From Stromatinia cepivora (taxonomy: Eukaryota; Ascomycota; Leotiomycetes; Helotiales; Sclerotiniaceae), in contig RCTD01000004.1 of the NCBI GenBank assembly GCA_014898415.1, positions 372,001 to 436,000 of the forward strand: a stretch of DNA of 64,000 nt, read 5' to 3'. Of this stretch, positions 25,740 to 36,904 are shown in pieces. Under the pieces are notes generated by a model, which was not told where the DNA came from, ran no database searches, and saw only the letters and a program-made list of their open reading frames with translations. Within the stretch, counting starts at the first letter, position 1, and each line of letters opens with the position of its first letter. A program made the position numbers and the translations under genes.

Positions 25740-27445
25740 CAATCCTTAGGTATCATGGCGAGTAAAAATTGTTATTGATGATGTAATTATGAACTGAAAG
25801 TTGTTTATTGGTGAGGAATATGGGAAAGGAGAAAGTTAAATATCACTTTTGCATGTTTCAACGCTCAATTGCCAATCTTGTGTATGACCCAATCCAATAC
25901 ATATACCAGGGACAGACGCTACTATTATCTCAATAGCTTTTTAACGAAGAATTCAGCAATTCGAGTTCGCCACTACCTGTTTACGGTGCACAAAATTCAT
26001 TTCGCTCGTTTTGCAGTCACTGCTCGAAAACCGTGACAGCTTTCTATATATAGATTTTTTACACCAACACATCAACACAACACTTTCCTTGGATCTTTTA
26101 GTTTGGACAAGAAGGCTGTGCATGATGATTGTATGCAGCAGTGTGTGTCTCTTCCAAAGCCATCACGATTTAAGCCGGACTATTACATCCGTCCAAAGCG
26201 GAGTATGGTAAAGCTTGATCCGCACCGGCGTCATATTTTACCAACTCCATTGCATACATCATCTTTGGTGTCGGTAACACCGTCCGGGAAATACACTAGC
26301 CATGTACATTCATATAGAATTATCATCGGACGATAACGTGCGCAATGTCACGTGAAAGTATTTTACAAATTCTGCTCACTAGGTAGTAATTTTTAGTGGA
26401 AAACTAGAGTACTAAGTAGTGCTGGTGTTCAAAACATTACAAATGGTGTTGTGTAAAAATAGAATTTTTCCCACCTGACATTATTCCTCGCGGCAATGGA
26501 TGCTCGGATTTACCTTAACACGAGTGACTAGATATTCTTCTGTCCCGTTAGTTCGCCAGTGCAAACTTTAGACGATGACATGATTCTCCTCAACAATATC
26601 CCTCCACCTGCCAAACTTTGGGATTTCATTCAAATCTTTTCAATCGATGTTGTTTGATGTCATATGGAAAGGCGATTCGTATGGACTTGTGGGATGGTGA
26701 TACTGTGCACAAGGCTGTACCACAGTAAGAGGAATACCCCGCCTTCACCAGTCACCAATGTATGAATGTGGATAATAATCTCATGTTCTACGAATTTTGA
26801 CTGTGAGGCTTACCCCTTTGCAAAACGCGGTTACCGGAAGCATGGTTTCGTCATGGGCCCACTTGCAACGAAAATCCAGCTAGTGCATGTTTAGTCGATT
26901 TACGTATTATGTTCCTGAAGATCTTGTGCCGCTGTCCGCATTTTGTTTGTTGGTCCATAGTTATTTATGGACCACTTATGGATCGTCTACGGATACTTTG
27001 TTTAATTAGCAAATCGTTCATCCGTACTATGTGATGCCAGCCGTGTGGTGCATCGTGCGGGGTGTGATTCGAGGCTACGATTATGAATTCGTAGATCATG
27101 TCAAACCAATCAAAACTGTTGCATTTTGTGGGAAGCTCTTTTCCGTGCGAATGTCACTCGATAAGCTACATATTGATCAACACTTTGGCTCATTGAAAAA
27201 ACGGGGATCCCTAAGAAAGCGATATTCGATCGTGTTTAATCGGCCCATTCGGTGAGCCATTTTTCGTAAACATGGTATGCAAACAGAGGTCATTACAAGC
27301 CAAATCTGCGTCATTGCTTTTCCCTTGAAATTTAGAAAATGGAAAAGAAGCCGATGAGGAAGTATTTAGATAGCCCTTGCTCTCGATCATTTTCTTTCTC
27401 ACAACATCTCCAACTTTACAATACAATAACTCACATTCGTTAATC
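25740..27445. other. Intergenic region upstream of the wall-protein gene
   Basis: 1.7 kb without a supportable gene. It holds a perfect 9-bp inverted repeat with a 6-nt loop at 26951-26974. The last ~90 bp before 27446 are pyrimidine-rich and A/C-rich, as is common in 5' UTRs of strongly expressed fungal genes. Confidence 0.4.
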
Positions 27446-29020
27446 ATGAAGTACTCAGCACCAGCATCGATCGCTTTCGTCGTTGGCGCTTCAGCTGCCT
27501 CCATCCGTCTGGACACATGCTCATTCACTCTCGCCGCATCAGGAGGTGAATCTGGTATTGTTGGTCAATTGGAAGATGGCCAACTTCGTATCCTCGGTGG
27601 CCACCCAACCGCAACCTTCACAATCAGCAACGGTACAACCACTGATTCCAAAGGCCGACCATGTTATCTAACATCGGAAGCTAATCAATACCAATGTGAT
27701 ACTGGTATGACCGCCACAGACGGTTTTTCTATCGGTGCAAGCGGCACATACTCTCACTCTGGATCGTCAGTGTTCTATGCATGCCCATCCTCTAATTTGG
27801 ATTACAACATCTACACAACTCCTGTTACCGGCCAGACTAAGTGTGTCAAGGTTGGATTGACTGCTAGTGGATGCTTTGCCCCAGCTTCATCCTCTTCATT
27901 AGCACAAATGAGCACATCCACATCATCAGCAACAACTTCCGTTATTACTGCTACCGCAACTCAGCAACAGACCTGTGCTCCTTCAACTGTCACTGTTTTC
28001 TCTCCAGCTCAAACTATCTACGTAACTACCTCTGCTGTGTCAACTGCACCTGGTCAGACTATTTACAAGACCAAGACTTTGGAAGAGACTGCCCCCGCCC
28101 AGACAGTTGTTGTCACTCAGACTCCAGCTGCTCAAACTATCTACAAGACCACCACTTTAGAGGAAACTGCTCCAGTCCAGACTATTCACGTCACCGAGGC
28201 TCCATCTGCTCAAACCGTCTATGTTACTTCAACTGCCCCGGGCCAAACTGTTCACGAGACTAAGACACAAGAAGAGACTGCTCCAGCTCAAACTGTTTAC
28301 GTCAACCAGACACAGAAGCAGACTGCTGCTCCTTCAACGGTCACTGTCACTCAAGTCCAATCTGCTGCTCCTTCCACAGTTACCGTCACTCAGATTCAAA
28401 CTATAACTGCTGTCCCTACCACTGCAGCCTCTACACCAAAGGATTCATTTGCTAGCTCGATCGTCTCCTCAGCTGTATCCAAGGCTAGCTCAGCCGCATC
28501 TAAGGCCACCCCAACCACTTCATCCTTCAAATCCTGCCCTACAAATCTTGATGGCTCCTATGCTTCCCCCAACTTAATCATCCCAGTATCATCTGCAGCC
28601 CCAGATACTGCTTACGGCACTTCTTACTTTGGAGTTGTCAATAGCACCGTCTCGTCCCTCTTCAACTTTGACATTCCCTCATCATACGCATCAAAGACAT
28701 GTTCTCTCGTCTTCCTCTTCCCAACTCAAGATATGCTCGAGACCTCCTCTTACACTTTCTCAGGATCTGGAGCCATTGATTTTAAGCAATTGAGCACTGC
28801 TGTTACCCTTAGCTCCACCTATAACTCTATCGGAAGCACCGAAACTGATTTCGGTAGCAAGACTTGCACACCTGGTTCTTGGACTGTTGTTGATACTTTC
28901 GATTGTCCAGCTGGAGAGGCTATCAGCTATGAGATGAGCACCGGTGGAAGCAACACTGATTTGTGGTGGTTTGAGGACTATAATCCTTCTCCAATCGGTC
29001 TTTTCATCACTACCTGTTAA
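27446..29020 (+). CDS. Secreted cell-wall protein with PIR-like and But2 domains
   Basis: Single-exon gene of 524 residues. A signal peptide (MKYSAPASIAFVVGASAAS) opens it. A Cys-containing N-terminal domain at about 22-165 (LDTCSFTLAASGG...GQLEDGQLRILGG...CYLT...QYQCD...VFYACP...CVKV...GCF) looks like the PIR-type mannoprotein C-terminal domain. The centre, about 170-375, is Thr/Ser/Pro/Gln-rich with degenerate repeats built from APAQTVYVTxT and TLEETAP, a likely O-mannosylated stalk. The last ~145 residues (KSCPTNLDGSY...FNFDIPSSY...CSLVFLFP...GLFITTC) match the But2 domain of fungal surface proteins. There is no hydrophobic GPI tail, so attachment would be non-GPI. Start ATG 27446 is fixed by the signal peptide. 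Probable role is wall structure; function is inferred from family. Confidence 0.88.
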   Translation: MKYSAPASIAFVVGASAASIRLDTCSFTLAASGGESGIVGQLEDGQLRILGGHPTATFTISNGTTTDSKGRPCYLTSEANQYQCDTGMTATDGFSIGASGTYSHSGSSVFYACPSSNLDYNIYTTPVTGQTKCVKVGLTASGCFAPASSSSLAQMSTSTSSATTSVITATATQQQTCAPSTVTVFSPAQTIYVTTSAVSTAPGQTIYKTKTLEETAPAQTVVVTQTPAAQTIYKTTTLEETAPVQTIHVTEAPSAQTVYVTSTAPGQTVHETKTQEETAPAQTVYVNQTQKQTAAPSTVTVTQVQSAAPSTVTVTQIQTITAVPTTAASTPKDSFASSIVSSAVSKASSAASKATPTTSSFKSCPTNLDGSYASPNLIIPVSSAAPDTAYGTSYFGVVNSTVSSLFNFDIPSSYASKTCSLVFLFPTQDMLETSSYTFSGSGAIDFKQLSTAVTLSSTYNSIGSTETDFGSKTCTPGSWTVVDTFDCPAGEAISYEMSTGGSNTDLWWFEDYNPSPIGLFITTC

Positions 29021-29575
29021 ATCCCAGATCTGGAATGATCTAGTACATAGGAAAAATTTAAAAAGTCCTTAAGGAGATGGATGAAATGAAATGAGATATG
29101 AAATGTATTAAAATGTTTGGTTTCTTTTTCAAGTACAACTTGGATTGAAGGGTTAAGGATCGGATATATATACGGAATGGAATGAATGTATTTGGGAGTG
29201 GTGTTATGGGATAGGCATGGAAGGAAAATGTCTGGTAAAATTGGAAAACCTATCACGATCACGTTCATCATGACGTTGAGTACATATTTTGTACATAAAA
29301 TTTGAGATTAACAGGTAGAATGATAACATCAAACAATAATTATCAATACGCAGTAAAAACTTCACATAGTTTCTTGAAACTTTGGAAGATTTGGCATATG
29401 CACAAAGCGTGAGGTTGATTGATACTTCTACTGCTTAAAATGAATTTCCAAACTCTCATGATAAAAAGTCCATGTTCTAGTTATGCAAAAACAAATCAAA
29501 TGGTACATCAACCAAAGTTGAGGACCAGATCAAGCATAATACGCCTTGCAGTCCGGTGACTGTCAACCATAATCA
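29021..29575. other. Convergent 3' intergenic region
   Basis: 555 bp between two converging stops. AT-rich, no supported gene; probably both 3' UTRs. Confidence 0.4.
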
Positions 29576-30355
29576 TCAAGATCTTAACGCCCACCCATCC
29601 TCAACAGCTTCCAAAAGCGGACTCTCCAGCACATGCACCAATTTCCCTACTCTCTCCATCCCAATCTTCTCTTTCCACCTCTCTCCCTGTTTCATCACCA
29701 CCCCACAACCCACAATATCACAACCAATCCTCTCCAACAAATCCCAAGTCGTCTTCAGCGTAGCCCCAGAACTTACCGCATCGTCGATTATCACGCATTT
29801 CTTCCCTAAAAGTAAAGGTAATTGATGTGGATCCAAATAAACCCTTTTAAGGCCCAATTGCGGTGACGTGATAGATGATACTGAAGCTGAGAGCGACTCG
29901 TCATACCAGAATTTGCGTGAGTAGCCTAGGGGTATATATCTCTCTACCACTCGTCAACTTTCTATTATTTTCGACAACACATGTACAAAAGAATCTCAAC
30001 ATAATATAACATAACATAACATACTCAAACCCAATTTCCTCGCAACAATAGGAGCAAGAGTAAGACCCAGCGTCGGAAGACCAACAATCACATCCGGATG
30101 AAATGGTCTCACCAGTTCGGCTAGGAAATCAGAAAGTTCATCTACAACGTCCATAGAAGCTTGGTTTATGAGGAGTGAGGCGACGGCTTGTTGGGGTTGG
30201 TCGATTATGCGGCGGATGGGTAGGAGGAGGAAGCGTGAGTCGGGGAGTTGGGCGGCGTAGTTGTATTTGTAGGGTGGTTTTTTGGGGATATGGTTGCAGG
30301 GGAGGATTTCTTGCCAGTAGGGGGTTGTGGGCTCGGTGAAGTGGGTTGGGGTCAT
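29576..30355 (-). CDS. Phosphoribosyltransferase-domain protein (APRT/OPRT-like fold)
   Basis: Exon 1 is 30355-30025, intron 30024-29944 (GTATGT...TAG), exon 2 29943-29576; 232 residues. The PRPP-binding loop is clear: CVIIDDAVSSGATL, with the two acidic residues and the following small/Gly/Thr residues of type I PRTases. Upstream come DVIVGLPTLGLTLAPIVARKLGL and, across the intron, YIPLGYSRKFWYDESL, a phrase I associate with a fungal PRTase family distinct from the housekeeping APRT. The substrate base cannot be read from sequence, so nucleobase salvage is only likely. The splice is supported because it restores the frame and the LGLKRYIPLGYSRK continuity. The intron holds AT-rich ATGTT/ATGTTATG iterations. 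Confidence 0.82.
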
Positions 30356-31758
30356 TGTTTTTGGTGGTATTGTGTGATGGATTGGTGGGCAGTGACAGGA
30401 GGTAGGGTTTAATGTGAGGTTTAGGGAGGGATAGCGTGGGGTTGCTGAGTCATGCGGGGATTTTGTTTGTATCTAGTAGAGCGACGACTGATCATGACAA
30501 TATAAAGGAAGAAATATTTCAAAACTCAACTACCGCGCGACCTTCTTGTTGTGGAAAGAATATTTCAACAACCAAGTAGGAGTCACTTGTACATCCTCCC
30601 CCAAAGACTCTCTTTAACCTTACCAACTCTCCATCCACATCAACATATGCAACAACAAAACCTCTAACCAAATCATCAAAACCCTACATAGATAATCTCT
30701 TCATCTCTACCAAGATTGGCTTGCCGTTCGTATATCCTTATTCTGGGGTTGCAAATAATACAAAAGCCATCAAGGTCCGCTTACTTCTTGCCAATACTTG
30801 AGGTTTCTTCTCAATTTTACGTGGCACAATGCATATGGCCCATACATATTTGCATCCACCACTTCCATCTAGCATTTTGATGAACTTTATATGCGGTAAA
30901 ATTCCCGATTTTTCATATAATTCAGGGGCTCAAGTGAGCCTCGCTTTCAACATCGATTTAGTGGTAATTTAGCGGTTTAGACTGTGGGGAGCTTCAACCC
31001 GTGTTTTGGCGGGGATAGGTTTTCTGATATGTGGAAATTTTTATCGGGTTAAATTTTCTCCATGGTGTATACACTTTTGAGGACTACGATGAGCTATGCG
31101 ATGTTTTTGATGGTTTCTGGGAGCAGTGATGACTTGCAACGTTAGGAATAAACTAGCCAAGAACAATGTCCTCGAGTAGTGGCGTTAGGTTTCCTTAATC
31201 GATATGCGTGAGAGAGTGCTGGTAAAGTCTCTTTTCGAGGTTTGGATAAGAAAAATATACCTCCCCATATTTATTTGGGCTCAAATATCACAGAAAAGTC
31301 GTTATTTAAATGCGGGTTATGCTACATAGGACTTGCTACATAGGACTTGAGCCCTCAAAGAACCCTCGTAAGTCATTCTCTGCAAAGCTCGAATAGCCAT
31401 GTCAACAGCAATGAGCAAAGAAAAGAATGAACATTATGACATGAAGACCATAAATATTGTGATAGATCCAGTTCATCCGTCTGAAGACAAAGACACGAGC
31501 ACTTTGTCTAAAAGTTCTTAAACTCTTCGAAAACTCTACAATATTTTCACTTCTCAAACATTTTCTTCCTCTATTTTTTCGCACTGCTATCTTAGCTAAT
31601 TAAACACCAGCATTCGACAATCTAATTGTCTCCAAATTTCATTCTTCTAGCAATAATAGTCCAGCCCCAGCACCTCCGGACAAGCGTCCTTTACGAGATC
31701 ATGACTGAGTCCAAGAGTTCTCACTTGTGAGGCCAGCTATGTATGACCTTTCCTTTTA

Positions 31759-32035
31759 GTGTTTTCAAGAAAATATATCCAACGAACAACAAGGCCATCT
31801 CGCTGTTTTCCAACGACTGAGAAATGCTGCGGAGGTGACTTTTGTTGCGTCGGAACCGGAGAGAGCTGTTATTCAGATTATAATCTTACATGCGACGTTG
31901 GATGGAATTGCGCACTGCACTTATCCTTATTACCATCCATATGGAGGAAAGCTGTGGATGGAAGTTATTGCACTGCTGGAATATTATATTTGTGTGGATG
32001 TGAGGGGTAGTATCAAATACTGTAAGATCTAACGT
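31759..32035 (+). pseudogene. Remnant of a small Cys-rich secreted protein gene
   Basis: One frame gives RCFPTTEKCCGGDFCC, then GESCYSDYNLTCDVGWNC, a Cys pattern typical of small fungal secreted Cys-rich proteins. The pattern continues only if the frame shifts three times in ~100 bp: CTYPYYHPYGG (frame 2), VDGSYCTAG (frame 1), YYICVDVRG (frame 2). A nearby stretch at 32049 (MSGSETISIHRTTTVPTTIP) resembles a Thr-rich tail. There is no intact signal peptide in frame. I read this as an indel-damaged gene; GT-AG introns cannot explain shifts a few bases apart. Confidence 0.35.
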
Positions 32036-32694
32036 GTTCTAGACATATGTCTGGTAGTGAGACTATCAGTATACATAGAACTACCACTGTCCCTACTACA
32101 ATCCCATCATCAATCACAAATAGTCTGGAACTACCTTGTATCTATTACTTCAAAATCTATACCGGTTTATGAACATTGAATATTACTACTTCACATTACA
32201 TGGTAAATTTACATTCGCATTCGTATCCGCATCCCAAACCCCAACCCCATTTTCATCGAATTCAATACAAAGCAATGCAATCTCACCCCCCACCCCCTGG
32301 ATATTACAGCTCCTACCATTATTACTCCTCCTCCTCCTACACAGTCCCAACACCTCCACCCACTCCACCCCCCCATTTACAAATCAACCCCAAACACCCT
32401 CTCCAAGAGTCTCCAAGAATCTCCATCCCCAAACCCAACTCCACACACTTCATCGATATCTAACTTCAACAATTCTCCTCTATCCTCCCATTCTCATTCT
32501 TATTCTCATTACCAATTCCAACTCCTGCTACTACTACATTATCCATACAAATTCTTTTTATATTTAGTACACCATAGAATACTGAAAAATACGTATAGCA
32601 CATCGACTTTCTCTTCTGCGGTAGTAGTTAATGTAATATAAGTCTTACCCACCGGAAGTACATCAACAGTCAGCAGTCCAGTATCCTAAACAAT

Positions 32695-32724
32695 TTCTTC
32701 TTCTTCTTCTTCTTCTTCTTCTTC
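32695..32724. repeat. (TTC)10 microsatellite
   Basis: Ten uninterrupted TTC units in non-coding DNA. Confidence 0.95.
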
Positions 32725-33231
32725 AATAAATAGATCTGGAAATTCAGAATCAATCATCCAGTAGCACAGTGTCGGTGAGTTCGTCGCGCGTTGAGCCCAT
32801 TAAAGTTATTATCAGTGCTGCTTCTTTTATCCATATAAATAGAAATTTTAGTCTTTTATGGGGGTGATAATTTATATTTTTCGGTTTGTGGTGTTTTTGT
32901 GGGTTTTGTGGTTATATTATTGCTATTTTATATATTATGGGTTTATTTATCTAGATGTAAGGATGAGGATGAGGATGAGGATGAGGATAAGGAGAGCATG
33001 TGCTTGATGTTTTAGTTGTATTTAATTTTAGATGGGGATGGGGATGGGGAGTCGTGTTGTGTTGTGTTGGATGTGGTGTGATGGATTTGTTAGAGGCTAG
33101 TTAGTAGGTATTGCTAGGTAGGTATAGGGAGATGAGGCGGTTATTTTGTGTATCTGTATTTTATATGCTCTGAGTTTGTTTTTTGGGTTTTGGAGTTTTG
33201 TGTATGTGTAGATTTCTGGATATTAGATTCT

Positions 33232-33377
33232 GGATATTGGATATTGGATATTGGATATTGAATTTAGAATTTAGAATTTAGAATTTAGAATTTAGAATTT
33301 AGAATTTAGAATTTAGAATTTAGAATTTAGAATTTAGAATTTAGAATTTAGAATTTAGAATTTAGAATTTAGAATTT
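33232..33377. repeat. Heptamer tandem array, GGATATT x4 then GAATTTA x16
   Basis: Four GGATATT units (33232-33259) pass without a break in 7-bp phase into sixteen perfect GAATTTA units (33260-33371) plus a partial unit. The two monomers differ at three positions and share the register. Confidence 0.95.
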
Positions 33378-34071
33378 GAACATCGAATACTAGAAAACGC
33401 CTAAAGGGAGTGGGAGATAGATGGGATCGATAAATAAATAAATATATAGATCCAGATTATAATCTCCCGATACAGAAATGAAGATATAAATATCCAATTA
33501 ATAACATATCAAAAATCAAACGAAAATACTGACTGGGGAGAGAAACCTACCCAGGCAACATAGCCTACCTCCCAAATGACAATGAAAAAGATATAGCTAT
33601 ATATCCATCCCCTATCCTATATAAGGGACCATTAAAACCACCACCAAACACGCTCTTTCATAGATAAAAATGACAAGAAATATATAAAGATCTTGAAGGA
33701 TTGGGATATAGAAGTGTTAGGAGATGAATTATTTGATGTAAGATACTAATATCTTAATTCACCAAATCAAATCTTCGGTCATAGCCCGACGATCCAAATA
33801 TCACGATTCGCCATCCTCCTTCTTTTGCCATTCTGAAGCTAATCTCTGTGGGGCAAATTCAGGGCACAAGTTCTGATTTCCAGCCGCGGGTTTGCGTTGC
33901 AATTTTGGATTAGTAGATACTTGAGGATACTTCCGTTACGAGCTAGTTGTTGAGTATATTGGCTTGGATATCTTTATCTATATTCATATGTATATCTCAG
34001 CTTCATGAATGACAACGAATTCTGACACTCTAGCAGATGTAATGCCGAGTATGTGTGCCTAGAGTACCCTT

Positions 34072-35223
34072 TCATTGAGTATCCGGTGGTAGCTCCTCTC
34101 TCACTCTCTTCACACCTCTTCTAGAGACCACAGCAACCCCCACAAAACCCACCACCCAATCCCTCACCCTCTTAACCTTCGCCAACTGCATATCTAGCTC
34201 CTTTCCCTCCAAATCCCTCTTTCCATAACATCCCCCCACATCACTCCTACCAATTTTTTCCCTATACACCAACCAAGCCTTCGTCATATCCTTCCTTAAA
34301 CTCTGTCCATGAACCTTTCCCCTAAAGCTTCCTAGTGCTACATTCTTCATCAATACAATATCCTGCACCCTTAGATTTTCTAACACCTCCTTTACTTCCT
34401 CTTTTCTCTTTCCTGATAACCAAAAATTAATTGAGAAGCCACTTTTCGTTTCATCTCCAACTAGTATGTCGACGAGTGATACTTCACCTCCTCGTCTAGT
34501 AGCTATTGCTCTCGGCTCTGAGATGGAAATGATCCCCACGATGAGATTAACCGTCATAGTTTGCGGGTGGATTGAAGATAGATATTGTGCATTCGGCATA
34601 TCTTTGAGATTTGTCAGGTGACCTGCCACTGGAACTTGAACATTCTCCCCCGATTGTGGAAAGATTGATTGAGAATCATATATTGAATTTGATGTAGAAA
34701 ATGATGTACCAGCATCAGAATTGGAGGAGGTGAAGGAATCATGGGGAGCGATTTGAGAAGAGGGGATATCGTGGATGGCGTAGGAATGTTCGTAGAAATG
34801 AGAGATAATTTCATCTACAGGTTCTCGATCAAGATTTTCATCATTAATAGAGAGATATGTATCGTAATTTAATGATTGAGATTGTGAATAACCCTGTGAT
34901 TGGGAGAGAAAAGTAGTAGTTGAGAAGAAATCTAACGCATGACCAGCACCACCATAGAATGGTTGAAAAGCATGATCTTGCGAAACTCCCGTAGTGAGAT
35001 GTTTACGTTCGAGAGGAAGTTCGCGCCAGTCAGGTCCCAAGTTTGGTGCTGTGGATGATTCCAATTCGCTCGTGTCATTCCGTGGTGCGGAGTTCGGATA
35101 TGATCGAGGGAGATGTAGGAATTGGATGAAGGGTTCAGTAAAGTCAGTCAGAAGTTTTGATTCGTCCCAATTAAGTGAGTTGCATGTAGGTGCTCCTGCG
35201 AAGAATATGATTTTGGGTGACAT
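34072..35223 (-). CDS. Hypothetical protein with possible OB-fold domain
   Basis: Single-exon frame of 383 residues, ATG at 35223 (MSPKIIFFAGAPTCNSLNWD). The first ~215 residues are Ser/Asn/Asp-rich and probably disordered. Residues ~225-340 look folded: alternating beta strands MTVNLIVGIISISEPRAI, GGEVSLVDILVGDE, FSINFWLSG, then VLENLRVQDIVLMKNVALGSF and WLVYREKI. That order (strand, strand, turn, GDxVLxxNVxLxxFRG) is the layout of a single-strand nucleic-acid-binding OB fold, as in RPA/SHLD2-type domains. A basic C-terminal tail (KVKRVRDW...RRGVKRVRE) follows. The OB assignment is inference from pattern, and I know no function. It is divergent with the Apd1-like gene. Confidence 0.65.
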   Translation of the reverse strand: MSPKIIFFAGAPTCNSLNWDESKLLTDFTEPFIQFLHLPRSYPNSAPRNDTSELESSTAPNLGPDWRELPLERKHLTTGVSQDHAFQPFYGGAGHALDFFSTTTFLSQSQGYSQSQSLNYDTYLSINDENLDREPVDEIISHFYEHSYAIHDIPSSQIAPHDSFTSSNSDAGTSFSTSNSIYDSQSIFPQSGENVQVPVAGHLTNLKDMPNAQYLSSIHPQTMTVNLIVGIISISEPRAIATRRGGEVSLVDILVGDETKSGFSINFWLSGKRKEEVKEVLENLRVQDIVLMKNVALGSFRGKVHGQSLRKDMTKAWLVYREKIGRSDVGGCYGKRDLEGKELDMQLAKVKRVRDWVVGFVGVAVVSRRGVKRVREELPPDTQ

Positions 35224-35695
35224 GATTAGATTGGATTATTTGATGGTGGATGTTGCAGCTTTGTTAGTTGGTATCGGTGGATTCCCTGGGAAAATACCGT
35301 AGTGGAGAATGCGGACATAAGAAAATGTCAACGGTGAATTATCTCTAAGCTTCAAAGTGATATATGTAGCATGTCAGACAGTTAGTAATGATAAATAAAC
35401 GTATTTAAACTTTCCCTTTCCGTTCCTTTCCTTTCCTTTCCTTTCCCTTCATTTCATTTCGTCTTCCATAATTTCAAAATTCATATATCAAATAGCAATT
35501 GATAACATTCGTTAGTTCATTTCATCTTCGGATGCTCTTAACAATCACAAGCCATCTGATAAAACTAAAGCAGATCCGATAAAAGAAATCCACATTGTTC
35601 GCTTACAATTCCGTGTATTCACCGTATTCACCCTACCATGACGACTAGCTGGCAACCAATCACAATTCAGTATATCCAGTCCTCAACCCCACAAA
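35224..35695. promoter_or_regulatory. Divergent promoter, OB-fold gene and Apd1-like gene
   Basis: 472 bp between divergent ATGs. A pyrimidine tract of CCTTT iterations occupies 35409-35462. Confidence 0.45.
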
Positions 35696-36904
35696 ATGTC
35701 GAGCAATACAAATAAAACCAGCAACCATGCCACCAGAATTACTACCATTGCGCCGACCTCACGCAAGAAGAAAAATATGGCTTCTACTTTCAAATCCTTC
35801 TTGAACACGGCGAAGCAAACTATCTCGGGACAGTCCACACCAATTCCAGGAACTCCATCCGAAAATACTCCAATCGAGAAGCTATTCCCAAAGGTTGACC
35901 CGGCTGTGGATGGAGACGATTGTGATCATGATTGCGAATCGTGTCATGTAAAATATCCAAAGGGCTTCAAGATAGATGAGGATGATGAGTTATATGGTCA
36001 TGTTAAAGGATGGAGTACACATATTCTGGTTGCGACAGGAAAGTCGGATTGGGTAAGGGATGTCGCGGATGAGAAGGGGAGTGTGATGCAAGCAATCGAC
36101 CATGGTTCTGTTAAACCAAGCAATGGGGTTAGTTATCCTTCTTCTATCGAAACCATACACTATTGCGCTTTGGGACATACTGACGATCCACCATAGAAGC
36201 TTATGCTATCCGCCTCAAATATACCCACTCCTTCGCATTCTGCAGACTACTCGCAGCCTACGACCGTTATCCTATTGCCTGCCTTTATCGTAATCGAGAA
36301 TGTTACTCCACAATCGGTACCAACTCTAATAACAGAGTTCATCGACAAAGCTCCTACCAATGTGACACCTCTGGGACCTATTTCGATACCCAAGTCGCTT
36401 CCCAATCCTCTTCCATCCACAGAACAACTCACAACTCGACCATCACCACATCGCGCGCTTATTCTTCTTTGCTCACAGAAAACTCGAGATGCAAGATGTG
36501 GACAAAGTGCGCCATTACTGAAGAAGGAATTCGAGAGGCATTTGAGACCTCTTGGACTCTTCCGAGATCTTGATGATAATCGACCAGGAGGAGTTGGCAT
36601 ATACTTTATATCTCACGTTGGAGGACACAAATATAGTGCAAACGTCATGATCTACCGAAGATCTGACGCGTTCGGGTTGGATGCAGTTGAAAGAGCCAAC
36701 ACTGATGGAGATATTATGCCGTCGAGACTTGTACCTGGAGAAGATGAGGATAAGGGTGCAGCTCAATGTATGTGGCTTGCAAGAGTGAAACCAGAAGATT
36801 GTGAGGGTATTGTAAAATTTACCGTTTTGCAAGGGAAACTCATTAAGCCAGAAAGTCAATTGAGAGGTGGATTTGATCGACAAAAGGGACTATTTAGTTG
36901 GTAA
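35696..36904 (+). CDS. Sucrase/ferredoxin-like protein (Apd1/AIM32 family)
   Basis: Exon 1 35696-36127, intron 36128-36196 (GTTAGT...TAG), exon 2 36197-36904; 379 residues. The family has a thioredoxin-like ferredoxin fold, and yeast Apd1 binds a 2Fe-2S cluster with two Cys and two His. Visible here are an N-terminal DDCDHDCESCHVKYPKGFKI, the TGKSDWVRDVADEKGS block, a C-terminal CSQKTRDARCGQSAP segment giving Cys ligands, and SHVGGHKYSANVMIY giving the H-x3-H pair. The first ~27 residues are Ser/Thr/Lys-rich with few acids, and a second Met (MASTFKSFLNTAKQT) starts a stretch that could be a mitochondrial leader; both starts are possible. The likely role is redox/Fe-S related, with a cellular partner unknown. 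Confidence 0.88.

Larger units (their letters stand above)
30356..34071. other. 3.7-kb intergenic region with decayed gene, skewed composition and repeats
   Basis: The largest gap in the window. It contains a Cys-rich gene remnant (31759-32035), a C-rich, G-poor stretch (32210-32570), a (TTC)10 run (32695-32724), a C-poor, G/T-rich stretch with GGATGA and GGGGAT iterations (32880-33230) and a heptamer array (33232-33377). No intact gene is supported. Confidence 0.45.

Noticed and set aside
32136..32567. 143-codon frame rich in Pro, Leu and Tyr
   Set aside because: Its composition follows the C-rich skew, there is no homology-like block, and overlapping frames are equally open.
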